From the NCBI GenBank assembly GCA_019454045.1, contig SKCR01033643.1, positions 62,001-126,000 of the forward strand: a stretch of DNA of 64,000 bases, read 5' to 3'. The notes beneath the pieces were generated by a model, which was given only the letters and a program-made list of their open reading frames with translations, made no database searches and was not told where the DNA came from. Shown piece after piece: positions 23,601 through 33,997 of this stretch. Source of the DNA: Zanthoxylum bungeanum. Taxonomy: Eukaryota > Streptophyta > Magnoliopsida > Sapindales > Rutaceae. The position numbers and the translations under genes are program-made. Every line of letters starts with the position of its first letter. The first letter of the stretch is position 1.

Positions 23601-24509
23601 TGGATTCCTAACCAAGTTGGCTTCAGTTACCACTGCTGCTAGATTCGTCTCTGAGATCTCTTCAGTCAGCTGCTCATCTTCAGTAACATGGGTCTCATTT
23701 TCCTTTTTCTTGCCCCTATCCTGAGACTTCTTGTTTCTGCAGTCCTTTGCCATATGACCGCTCTTTCCATAGTTGTAGCACTTCCCCTTGAACTTCTTGT
23801 TAGCTTGGGAAGAATCAGCTCCACTGTTCTTTCTCTTCTTGCTACCCTTTACACCTTCGACGATGTTGGCCTTAGACTCCATAGTCTTTTAGCTGGCCTT
23901 CTCGGACTTCCTGTTGTCCTCTTTGATCCTCAATCGAACTCCAAGGTCTTAAAGGCTCATCTGCTTCTTTTTGTGTTTCACATAGCTCCTGAAGTCCTTC
24001 CATGATGGAGGTAACTTTTCAATAATGGTGGCAACTTGAAAACATCTCACAGAGTTTCATCCATTCATCCAATATTTCATGAATGATCAATTGCAGTTCA
24101 CCCAACTGAGACATTACCATTTTTGAATCTACCATTTTGTAGTCCAGAAACCTACCCATGACAAATTTCTTTTGCCCGGCATCTTCTGTTTGTATTTCTT
24201 CTCGAGAGATTCCCAGAGAATCTTCGCAGAAGTCATGCCTTGGTACACATTATACAGGGTATTGTCAAGTCCACCCAAAAGGTAGTTACTGCACAAGAAG
24301 TCGCTAGACGACCATGTCTCTTCTCGTAGTTGCTTGGCTGTAGCCGATTCACCCTCCACAGGATCTGGAGGATCTTTGAGGTACTTAGCCAACTGGAGAG
24401 TTGTCAGGTAGAACAACATTTTACTCTGCCACTGTTTAAAGTTTGCCCCACCAAACTTTTCCGGCTTTTCTCTATGAGAGACTGGTATTGTGATGTTTCC
24501 GCTACCCAT
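23592..24509 (-). pseudogene. Copia gag pseudogene
   Basis: Start ATG at 24509 (MGSGNITIPVSHREKPEKF). The FKQWQSKMLFYLTTL block is the gag capsid-like N-terminus. The frame breaks near 24129. A later frame (23592-23882) holds a basic region and knuckle C-Y-N-Y-G-K-S-G-H-M-A-K-D-C, where the second cysteine of CX2CX4HX4C has become tyrosine. Non-functional as it stands. Confidence 0.8.
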
Positions 24510-25079
24510 GTGTAACTGGAAAAATCAACAGAGGTCAATAAGTCTACAAAAGACGAATTTCACAACGATCATCAAATGATCTTGTTCAAGTGATATACCA
24601 AATATCCACTCGTTGTTCTATTGGACGGTAGTACCAATAAACAAAGTCCTTGAATTTCGACTAAATTTCTTATGAAAAGTAAATAAAGGAATATTCCAGA
24701 TGACGAGGGGGGTCCGGAGTAAGTTAAAACCTAACCACTGACCACTTAAGCACTTATCGCATTTTGACAGAATATCCTTTAAACACTTCCTCAATAGAAT
24801 CTCTTAGCAATTCAAACTTAGTATTACACTTTTAATTTTACAATACAATATTCGATATGTGTAGATATATGTGTATGTGTCAATCAAGATTGGATGAAAT
24901 TACTTGTGTATGATTACACTTTAAATTCTCAACCAAGTATGCAGCAAACAATTACTTTTCAACTTTATCAGTATGTTGTATGTTGTGATAATTGAATACC
25001 CTAATATTAGCTTGAATCTATACCACCAAGATTATTAGGTTACAGTATATGATTTACTAAGTTAATATTATGATTAAAA
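24510..25079 (-). other. Copia 5' leader, non-coding
   Basis: AT-rich sequence between gag start and the inserted TTCGAACG block. No ORF and no clear primer-binding site. Confidence 0.4.
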
Positions 25080-25435
25080 ACAATTCCAGGACTGATTTCG
25101 TTAGTGTCGCATTTGTATCTACGTTCGAACGAGACTGTCCAGTGTGTGTTTGTTCGTGTAGCGTTCGCAAACGCGTTCGAACGAAGTGTTCCAGAGAGTT
25201 CACGTTTGTGGAGCGTTCTAGAACGCTTTTGAATGGAATATTCCAGAGAGTTTACGTTCGTGTGGCGTCCGAAAACGCATTCGAACGAAATATTCCAGAG
25301 GTTTTACGTTCGTGTTACGTTTAGGACGCGTTCGAACGTTTTAAGTCAGAGGGCTTGCGTTCGAATACGCGTTCGAACGTTCTTACGAAAATTCATATTT
25401 TTACCTTTGCATTCGTCGGACGTTCGAACGCCATT
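25080..25435 (+). repeat. TTCGAACG-rich array inserted in the Copia leader
   Basis: Six perfect TTCGAACG octamers start at 25124, 25176, 25280, 25331, 25372 and 25423, separated by near copies. Repeated spacers GTTCCAGAGAGTT and ATTCCAGAGAG give an irregular period of about 50-60 bp. The beginning (ATTTCGTTAGTGTCGC) matches the array start in the LTR at 10675-11751, so this is probably a partial LTR of that family. Confidence 0.75.
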
Positions 25436-25533
25436 ACGTATTTTTCATGCAAAGACTAAATTTTCCACAAAATTTCCTTATCTAAGCATGTGAATTACTA
25501 TCTAACAACACTAATTTGATAAGTTCTTAAGAT

Positions 25534-26072
25534 TGTTTGTGGTATAGTGTCATTAAACAGAGACTAACATGCAACCAAACGGATCAAAACTAGAATACCA
25601 AACAAATTATGCAAAACCCTAAAACTTGCAATATGAAGAAAAACCTGGAAAAATTGACGAAATGTAGTCCAAGTTGAGATAGATCTCTGTCCTTAAGAAC
25701 TTATTAGCCCCGTCTCGGTGCTCTGGCACTCCTAAGAAGATCTTGAACTTGGAAATGGAGGAATACTCTCTCCAACTCAAAAATGGAATTATGAGACTCT
25801 TTACTACTATAATTTTCGGATTGATTTCAGATATAGAGAATGAACATGGAGGCCTCCTTATAAAGGCATGGAAGGGTGCCTTAAAGGCACCTTTTGGTTT
25901 GGGGTGCAACCCTCCAAAGGGTTGTACCTCTCCCATGCACCACTTGGAGCCTAGAGTTATGTTCTTCTATATTGGAGGACATGTCCCTACACGTGTGTAC
26001 CTTTTCTAAGGGTATCATCCAAGGGACATGTCCCTCCTCCATTAACCCTCAATAATTGAAGAATTTTCTACA
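25534..26072 (-). repeat. 5' LTR of the TTCTC-flanked Copia element
   Basis: 539 bp, the partner of 19445-20038, same orientation and same TG...CA ends. It is followed on its right by the target duplication TTCTC (26073-26077). Confidence 0.9.
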
Positions 26073-26145
26073 TTCTCAACGCAAACACCCGATTTCATTT
26101 TAAATTGACAAAAATTTATATCATAATACGATTTTTACTTATTCA

Positions 26146-26834
26146 AAAATGAAATCAGACATATATATCGATCATAGTAATATTTTTGACGAAAGAAAAC
26201 TATTAGTTTTAATCCATAACACTTGTGTTAAAATTTTCAAGTTCACAAATGACGAATCTCCATTCATCTGGAAAAAAAGTGCACCGTCCCTTATCAAAAT
26301 TATATATTTAAAAATCTTTGGTCACGATAATTCATAAACTTTAAATTTTGTTTATTACAAGTAAAACTACATTTACGAAATTGAGATACAGATATGATAT
26401 GTGAGGTGTAATTAAATTTATTGGTCTTTTGTTATAAGATTAGTATATTAAATAATAAAACCAATCAATAACTTACATATGGCTATTTAAAATGATCGGT
26501 GGAAAATTTTATTATCACTAAATTATATTAAATTAGGTATTATATATATATTTTGTTGTTCTGTCAATTTCTTTAAAAACAAAAATAAAAATTTAATACA
26601 TTGAAAACGAAACTATAAAATGATAATGACACCGTAATATGTGATAATGCCAATGCCAAAGCAGAGCCCAGCAAGTTTTTGTTTATTTTATTTATTTATT
26701 TATTTATTTAAAGTACAATTCAATGTTAACAATAGCCGCTCAATTCCGCTCCCAGCTCCCTCCAAAAAAGTCTAACACAACAAATGAACAGCCGTTATCA
26801 GGACCATATCGTCTAATTCTCCCGACATGTGTCC
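26146..26834 (+). pseudogene. Duplicated promoter, 5' UTR and first codons of the universal stress protein gene
   Basis: Nearly collinear with 50298-50974, the region just upstream of and into the intact USP gene. Shared phrases include GAAATCAGACATAT, AATATTTTTGACGAA and ATTCAATGTTAACAATAGCC. The equivalent start codon is at 26784 (MNSRYQDHIV) but a stop follows after ten codons. At about 26834 the match ends and minus-strand gag sequence begins. It is a truncated gene copy. Whether its promoter is active is unknown. Confidence 0.85.
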
Positions 26835-27009
26835 TGACTGTGATTTTTGGTAAAAATTGTTCAGGTAAGAATTTAAAGAATTTCCTAAATATTCTATTCG
26901 TATGAATAGTTTTGCATAGATTAAAGCTGAAGTTAACAATATTGTTAATCTCAGCGTAAAATTCATTAAAAATTTCATCATCTTTCATCCTAACGAATTC
27001 AAACCCGAA
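26835..27009 (-). pseudogene. Copia gag fragment fused to the USP duplicate
   Basis: On the minus strand it reads RMKDDEIFNEFYAEINNIVN...RKFFKFLPEQFLPK, a conserved gag helix region (MKDDE, EFYAE, LPE). It matches the copy at about 34490-34680 in the same orientation. The fragment is under 180 bp, with no start or stop of its own. Confidence 0.75.
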
Positions 27010-27697
27010 CAATATTTGTAGATATCAGCCCGCCTACATCAATAGAGTCACCCTCGAGCAGAGAGTAAATGAAGATCATGCAGTCCTTTGTGACATTGGT
27101 AATATAGGAACCAGGTAGGAGAGTACGTGTCAGGAAGTGGAACCATACTCGAGCATCGGGTTCGAGCTATCTAGAACTCTTCTTAACATGGTCCCCGCTA
27201 CTGCCAATGTCTCATACTGCATTGGGGATGCAAAGTGTCTGTGTGAGATGATCCAGATCATGTTGCTCAATGGTCTCTGTATAATCGTCGTGCTAAATAT
27301 CTGGCAGCCCATAAAACCTATTGATGGTGGACCAATCAAATGACACTGGTTTTCCATGAACCATCACCTGATAACATGCATGCTCGTAGACATTGGCATA
27401 GAATTCCCTCACCATGGGAATAACTATTGGGCTAGGTTGTCTATAGAGTTTGAACCAATATAGCGCAGTGATAACTGAGTCAACTTGGGGGAATTGTCCG
27501 GGGTTTATTTCAAATCCTCTCTCAATAATAGGGATTTGTTGCCCCATTCTTTTCTCATAACGCTTCTCCGCTGTCGCCGACATGAATTTCTCAGTGTCGT
27601 AGGATGGTGTAACGACAACTTTACCACGAGATATTTTTGGTGCCATTTTAGGAGATTGAGTAGGATTCAACAAAAAAAATTTGGCATAGTCTCCCAT
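27010..27697 (-). pseudogene. Putative plant transposon protein (PF20167-like) fragment
   Basis: On the minus strand an open frame (27293-27697) contains FMSATAEKRYEKRM, ERGFEI, VREFYANVYEH, VHGKPVSF and INRFYGLPDI. These are hallmarks of the plant-transposon-protein domain found in gag-like regions of plant retroelements. A likely start is the M of MAPKISRGK (about 27648). The frame breaks after INRFYGLPDI, but homologous text (WFHFLTRTLLPGSYITNV, then SIDVGGLI) continues to about 27030. Domain name from memory of motifs; function in the cell unknown. Confidence 0.65.
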
Positions 27698-28029
27698 GTT
27701 TCTGGAGGTTTTATCCGATTATCACCTAGTTTTAAACTAAGCAGATACTTCAAGCAACTTAACCTCTCACTACGCCCCCAAACTTCATTAAAATTTACAA
27801 CTTCCACAACACAAAAACAGTAAATAAAATGGAAAAGAAAAATGTGAACCTGAAATTGATGGAATCAAGCTCAAGGTTGAAAATACACACACGAAATGGA
27901 GAAGCGTGGTGTAAGTGTTTGGGAAGTGAGGAAATGGATTTTTGAGAGTTTTGGAGGAGAAATGACTAATTTTTAAGGGAAAAAGTGAGTGTGTTTTGTG
28001 AGAAAATGTCGTGGTTATTGGTTTTAAGA
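27698..28029. other. Leader upstream of the PF20167-like fragment
   Basis: Non-coding. On the minus strand it lies between the palindrome array and the gag-like frame, so it is probably an LTR end or leader. Confidence 0.35.
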
Positions 28030-28380
28030 GCTGAAATCAGAGTGCGTCGCGACTCTCAGTGTTTGGCGTCACGACGTGAAGCCTTAAAAATTAGGGGGTT
28101 TTGTGTTTAGGTCATCGCGTCGCGACGCATATGATTTTTGTGTCACAACGCGCAAGATTCCATATACCCTACCTTGTTTCCGCGTCGCGACGCCAAGGCA
28201 TTGAAGTCGAGACACGCTTGTCTACGGGCCGTGACTTGCAAGGTATTGTGTCACGACGCTTTCGTCTACGTGTCGCGACTCGTTGACACTTACATCGCGA
28301 TGCGAAAGGTCTTCAACTTTTTGCCTCATTTTTGCTCTATGGCGAGTCACGAAGCCCACAAGGGAGTCGCGACGCGCTAG
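28030..28380. repeat. GTCGCGAC palindrome-rich array
   Basis: Five perfect GTCGCGAC octamers start at 28046, 28119, 28184, 28272 and 28366. Many variants differ by C-to-T or G-to-A changes (GTCACGAC, GTCACAAC, ATCGCGAT). CpG density is far above the surroundings. Several frames stay open across it, but their protein is repetitive arginine-rich text with no domain. Confidence 0.8.
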
Positions 28381-29438
28381 CCTTCTTCAGCTGGTTTAAT
28401 TTTGCTCTGTTTTGAATGCTCTTTTGGTGTTATTTCCTACAAAAACAACATACAAAATTCAAAATAAATAATATATCATGCAATAAATACAATTGAAAAG
28501 TAATATTAAATTATATATGATATAATTTAATGAGACCATTATTGGAATTTCAAGTTTTGGGTTTTGGAAACCCTTGATTTCTTTTGGAAGTTATATTTTC
28601 AAAAGGCTAATTGTATATTTAATTTTGTAACATATTTTGTCATCATGATGGCATTTAATAAAAGATTTATTGTTGCAAAATTTCTTATTCAAAATAGGGA
28701 GGTCGCCAAAACTTACATAGGTGGAAGGGGAAATGGTTTGTTTGTTTTGGAACAAATAACCCTAGGTATAAAAAGATTTTCAATTTTCTTTTGCCTAAGC
28801 CTCTAATTTGCAACCCTAGTCACCTTTCTTCTTCTTCACAATTCTCTCAAGTGTTGAGAAAAATAAAAAACAAGAACAATAAGAAAAACAAAATAAAACT
28901 AGTGTGACTTATAATCTCTAAAGAGTTTAGGGATTTATTTTGTGAGTGTAGCCCACCCTACGTTCTGTTGGTGACAAGATATAGCTCGGAAGACTTTTTG
29001 GTTTCGAACAAAATAATCCATCTCCTTCTTTATTCTTTTACCTACGACAGTAAGCATTGTTTTTGCTCATTGCCGCCCAAAATATTGGTGTTTTGGGGCT
29101 CGGTTTGTTTTGCTTTTAATCCAGAATTTTTGGGGACACATAGGGGTGTTTTAGGGCTGTATTTGTGCTGATTTTCTTTGAAAATAGACTTGAAAAACTA
29201 CATTAGTTCACGCACATAAAAGGTTATTTGGGCAGTGAGCTGTGCACTATTTTGGGTCCAAAACAGTCCAATATTTCACTACTATTCCACGGCTGAAATT
29301 TTATCCAAAACAGAAGCAAAATTTCAGTCTTGGTGTTGGTAACATTCGGCTATTTGGAGAGAAGGGCAGAAAAATTTCTCTAGTCCGATCTCGGGTGCCT
29401 AACGTGTTTTCGTTGCACTAGGAAAGTGATTCCTACAA
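28381..29438 (+). repeat. LTR-like sequence, plus orientation
   Basis: Non-coding. It contains a TATA-like CTAGGTATAAAAAG (about 28760) and a pyrimidine-rich CTTTCTTCTTCTTCAC start region. Its later part resembles 6140-6200 (GTGAGTGTAGCCCACCC... CTCGGAAGA) and it ends in AGGAAAGTGATTCCTACA near 29437, like the repeat ending at 6368. The left end is not defined. The TATA-to-leader layout fits an LTR U3-R region. Confidence 0.4.
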
Positions 29439-30733
29439 TGCAAGCGCACGTATCTCTTAAGTAGTATAAAAAGTATCGATCTCATGAGGACATATCACTT
29501 ATGTTATTAATTATTGAAAGTAAATACGTACGAGTATCTAATTGAAATGGAATTGTGATTGTTGGTTGAGTTGATTATAACTAAAGAAAATAAATAAAAC
29601 TATGATAAAATTACAAAGGAAATCAATGAAGAGAAAACATACAGAGTTGTGAATTCTCCCAGAATTATTCTAAAGATGAATTGATATTCCTATACTCATG
29701 TAATATATTGGCCCGTTAACCTGGAACACTAAAATATCCACAAGCCTCTTTCGATGGTCATGTGAAAACATTCAGAACACTAATCAACTATACTTCTATG
29801 TCAATTAATTAACCCCAAATTCATTAAGAACAAATACCAAAAATGGTTACACCCGCCCGACATGTATATTTCTATCATGTAAGAAAATCACTAAAATGAG
29901 ATCGTGTGCTATTGAATTTAAGGCTAAGCCTAAAATCCCTTTGTCAAGTTAATCTAAGTTTACCTCACCAATCTTATTGGTGATCAAGCAACAAGAAGCA
30001 TTAAGATCAAGATTCAATAACAAGCCAAATTATCACACAAGAACTCAATTTATAAACTTATAAATTATGGGGTTCATCACAACTCTAGATTGTAAATTTA
30101 GTTATTACACATGCTCATAAACTCAAAATACATATTCAATAATAAACAAAACATTAAAGAGTTAAAAGAAAGAATAAACTATGTCGAGATCGTTGATCCT
30201 TCGCTCATTGTCGTTTAGTTTCTGAGTTACGATCATTTGATGTGCTTTTTTTTTCCTCCAAGATCACCTTGGAAGCTCTAAAATTAGGGTTTGTCACTCC
30301 CTCCAAACTTATATCTAAGAGTTGGAACAAACTCTCTCATATATGGGCTGTGGTTCCTTCTTGAGTTCACTTCTTGAACAACCTGGAAAACGTGGGTGCC
30401 TTGCGACGCGAAAGTCAGAGCATCACGACGTGCGTGTTTAAGAATTAAACGTCGCGACATGAGGGGTATAGCATCGCGACGTGCATCTTTCAGCACATTC
30501 TGCCTCAATTTTGTTCTTTGGCGCGTCTCGACGAGTAATCTGGAGTCGTGACAAGCTAGTTAATTCCAATTTTATCCCATGTTTGTTCCACATTTTTCCA
30601 TTTTCATCCCAAGTTGATTCCCTTGAGTCTCGTTACTATTTTTATCTGTAAAAAAACCCAAAACACATCAAAGCGCTCATAACACTCGAGATAACATACA
30701 AGATATCAAGCTAGAGGGGGGTAAATACTAACA
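29439..30733 (-). repeat. LTR, minus orientation, with GTCGCGAC-type words
   Basis: On the minus strand it starts TGTTAGTATTTACC at 30733 and ends ATACGTGCGCTTGCA at 29439, giving TG...CA ends and 1295 bp. It abuts the plus-oriented LTR-like repeat without a gap. No internal genes flank it, so it may be solo. The flanking 5 bp do not match. A GTCGCGAC-type block lies at 30385-30560. Confidence 0.5.
30385..30560. repeat. GTCGCGAC-type palindrome cluster
   Basis: One perfect GTCGCGAC at 30451 and several variants (CTTGCGACGCG, ATCACGACG, ATCGCGACG, GTCTCGACG, GTCGTGAC). Same word family as 28030-28380 and 33610-33800. Confidence 0.7.
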
Positions 30734-30759
30734 TATTTACCGCTTATCATATATCAATT

Positions 30760-31830
30760 CTACGATTCTGAGCAACGAAATGTATTTGTTGTTCGCTTTG
30801 TCACTTTTCTTGAAAATGAATTTTTTGAGAGAAAGTGTGAATTGTAGAAAGATTGAACTTGATGAGTTTGATCCCAACATTAAGAAACATGAGATGAAAC
30901 CAGAGATCTAACTAGGTGAATGATCTATAACACGGGTTCTACGTAAGTCGAATAGAATATCAAAGCCTCCTGAGAGATTGTTTTTAACATCTGATGTGAG
31001 CCTTGATATTCTCCTCTTGGAGGAAACAGATCTGACTACGTATAAACATGTGATATTGGATATCGATTCGAGAAAATGGCAGGAAGCCATGAAATCCGAG
31101 ATGGATTCTATGCATGACAATCAAGTCTGGGACTTAGTTGAACTTCCTAAAGGAGTTAAACTTATTGGCTATAAATGGGTTTACAAATAGAAGCAAGGGG
31201 CCGATGGAAAAGTGGAAACCTTGAAGGCCCGACTGGTAGCAAAAGGTTATACTCAACGTCCTGTGATTGACTATGAGGAAACTTTTTCACCAGTAGCCAT
31301 GCTAAAATCTATTAGGATTCTTTTAGCCATTGCTGCATATCACGACTATGAGACATGACGGATGGATGTGAAAACCACTTTCCTAAATGGATTCCTCGAG
31401 AATGATATCTATATGGAACAACCAGAAGGTTTCGTATCCAGTAAGACTTCAAACTTAGTTTTTAAGCTCCAAAAGTCTATTTATGAACTTAAACAGGCAT
31501 CCCAAAGCTGGAATCGTCATTTTGATAAGATAATTATATTATCTGGATTCATCAAGAATGAGGAAGAACCAAGTGTTTATGAGAAAGTGAGTGGGAGCAT
31601 CATAGTTTTCCTAGTTTTATATATAGATGACATCCTTATCATTGGAAATGATATAAGATTGATGAAAAGTGTGAAAGCCTACCTTTGCAAGAACTTCTCC
31701 ATGCAATACATGGGTGAGGCTTCCTATATAATAGGTATAAGGCTCTACTGGGATAAAGTTAGGAAGCTTATAGGGTTGTCTCAATCAACGTACATAAATA
31801 GGATGTTAGAAAGCACGATTTTACCAAATA
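30760..31830 (+). pseudogene. Copia integrase-end / reverse-transcriptase pseudogene
   Basis: Integrase C-terminal debris is followed by WQEAMKSEMDSMHDNQVWDLVELPKG (about 31077-31160), then stops. From 31362 the frame reads MDVKTTFLNGFLENDIYMEQPEGF and on to VSGSIIVF, YIDDILIIGND and NFSMQYMGEASYIIGIRLYWD. The catalytic box is Y-I-D-D rather than the common Y-V-D-D, a conservative change. It stops being RT after INRMLEST at about 31830. In-frame stops are near 31189 and 31358. Confidence 0.8.
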
Positions 31831-33609
31831 TTGTGGGTATTGGTTGGACCAAATACTGAATGACTCACATGTGATTTATAATAGTTGGAAGTACACACCA
31901 CCGTCAATAGGAATCTCCTCGAGTCGAGTAGCATATTTGATTCTTTGACTATAGGATATCATTGATTTTGTGTGAGATCTTTCACACTTTGATGCTATGT
32001 ATGTCAGAAACCTTTCATGATCTGCCCTTTAGATGTTCATTGGGTGTGGACCAATGCACTCGTTAATCAAGTGCGTATTAAGATAGGATCTGTGTATCAA
32101 GTGCTAAATCAATGTGAATAAGTCACGATTCTTAAGACTTTGGCCAAAGCCGATCACCTAAGTGGATCGCATCAGTTGTAAATAATCGTGGACATGTCGA
32201 CATGAGATCTGTGTTTTGGAAACTTAACGATATATTATATGTTTCCTAAGCACAACTCGGATAGCCTACGATGGAGGAATTGATAAATATATGTGATGAC
32301 ATTGACCTCAACTTGTATAGTTCAGAAAAGTCGTTCGTGTTCTTCACGAATTCGGAGGTGGTCGAATTGAGTACATATTAACTAGGCTTATATGACGACC
32401 GTGTCTGAACTTAAAGAGTCCCACAATATGAAGTGTACTCGTTGAGCACTTAGGTAACCGATTATTTTGATAATAAATAATATTCGACATTATAATTATC
32501 AACTAAGATAATTAAGTGTTATTGGATAAAATTGATTATTTACTTTGACCTAATTGGATTAATCCAAAATTTACACATGGGCTTTATTGTAAATTCATTA
32601 ATATCTCTACCATTGGAGGATATTTTGGTAATTGTAAATATGTAATTATAAGTGTATTTGTCTTGATTTAATTGGATTAAATGAAAGTGGTAGACATGTA
32701 ACTAATCCATTAATTATAGTTTGTCTTGATTTAATTGGATTAAATAAAATTGGTAGACAAAGGTGATTAGTCACACCTAATTATACATATTTGGACAAAT
32801 TACCTAAAAGTTGATTAAAACTTTTATTCATTAAAAATTACTTAAGTTTTGCTATAAATAGCAAGCTTGAGCAATGTTTTAACCAAGCTTGTGAAGCTAA
32901 ATACAAGTAATTCTTTGAGAAATTAGCCTAAATTAGATAAGTGTTTAGAGAAGCTTTGGAATATCTCTACAACATTTCATCTAGAGGAAATCAAGATTGG
33001 ATCTTGGAGTGACGCTTGCTAGCATTGGGATCAAGATTGGATCTTTGAGTCAAGCTTGCAAACCTTGGAAGTTCTCCAACCATTTAAACAATGAGAATGG
33101 GATTGGATTTTTGCATAAACCTTACTAGGTAAGTTTGAACTTCTCTTAAGATATGTTATTCATTAGTAAGTTTTCATTAATGAGACATATAGTGATGAAT
33201 AATATATTTGATGTATAATTACATAGCTTAAAGTTGAAATAAGGCTAATGAATTGTGTTAGTATGCTTGGGAAGTATAAACACAATATGCTTGTAATTAG
33301 GTCAAAGATGTTCATGTTGGACATGGAACAATTAATAAGATTTTGGAATTCTATATTAAATCTTAGAGTTATGGCTACCATTCTAGAATCATTTGACTAC
33401 CTTTGAGTGACCTAGAATTGTTCATGAGTCATTTCATTGTGAGATTCTAAATTGGTTTGTGTTTTGATTCAAACAAATGCATATATGAATTTAGAATACA
33501 TATATGTTAGTTGTATAACATGTATTTATGATGCTAAAATTGAATTTTAGGTGTATTTAAATATTATGAGAAAATTGGAAATGTTTAGTATTGGTTGGAA
33601 GTTGAAAAA

Positions 33610-33800
33610 TGCTCACTGTCTAGGGTACCGTCGTGACTCTAACCTCCCAGCATCACGAAATCGAGCATCAGACCAAGGAGCATCGCGACGCTAACCCTTC
33701 CACATCGTGACGTTGAGAGTTTCAGTTCTCACAGTTGTTCTCACACTTTGGGGCGTCTCGACTCCCAAGCTTCCGCGTTGCGACGCGCAGAGCTGAAGAA
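33610..33800. repeat. GTCGCGAC-type palindrome cluster in an LTR
   Basis: Variants CCGTCGTGACTC, AGCATCGCGACGC, ACATCGTGACG, GCGTCTCGACTC and GCGTTGCGACGCG occur within 190 bp near the 3' end of the plus-strand LTR. The words are more decayed than at 28030-28380, mostly by transitions at CpG. Confidence 0.65.
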
Positions 33801-33997
33801 CACTGAAACTTCATTTTCTCCGTTCTGGAGTGTTCGGACTCCATTTTGGTCCATGTTTTATCCTACGAACTCAAAATGAAATATAGTTTAACACAAAACA
33901 TTTTAAAATACACATATACTAGATATCCATGAGTTAGATCTACTTCCACTGCGCATGGCACCTATCTGAACCTACGGGTTCCACATCAGCCCCAACA

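Larger units (their letters stand above)
19445..26072 (-). mobile_element. Ty1/Copia retrotransposon with both LTRs and a TTCTC target duplication
   Basis: The two LTRs (19445-20038 and 25534-26072) are flanked by identical 5 bp sequences TTCTC at 19440-19444 and 26073-26077. Both LTRs have TG...CA ends on the minus strand. Internal order on the minus strand is gag, CCHC knuckle, protease, integrase, RT, RNase H, polypurine tract, which is diagnostic of Copia. Coding regions are broken by stops and frameshifts and the LTRs differ (a roughly 56 bp indel plus scattered changes), so it is an old, dead copy. No recognisable tRNA-Met primer site lies next to the 5' LTR. A foreign TTCGAACG-rich block sits in its leader at 25080-25435. 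Confidence 0.9.
30760..33997 (+). mobile_element. Deletion derivative of a Copia element (RT fragment plus LTR)
   Basis: Plus-strand integrase/RT text runs from about 30760 to 31830. It then jumps directly into the interior of an LTR of the same family as 6903-8519. The start of that LTR (about 330 bp by comparison), RNase H and the purine tract are deleted. The LTR ends at ...GGTTCCACATCAGCCCCAACA at 33997. Sequence family and deletion junction are seen directly; the mechanism is inference. Confidence 0.65.

Noticed and set aside
27137..27343. Plus-strand frame opposite the PF20167-like fragment
   Set aside because: Antisense to a fragment with clear domain motifs on the minus strand.
28101..28380. 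Overlapping arginine-rich frames
   Set aside because: Open only because the GTCGCGAC words lack stops; no domain or codon signal.
28030..28380. CRISPR-like array
   Set aside because: Repeats are 8 bp with irregular spacing in a plant genome; no CRISPR repeat-spacer structure or cas genes.
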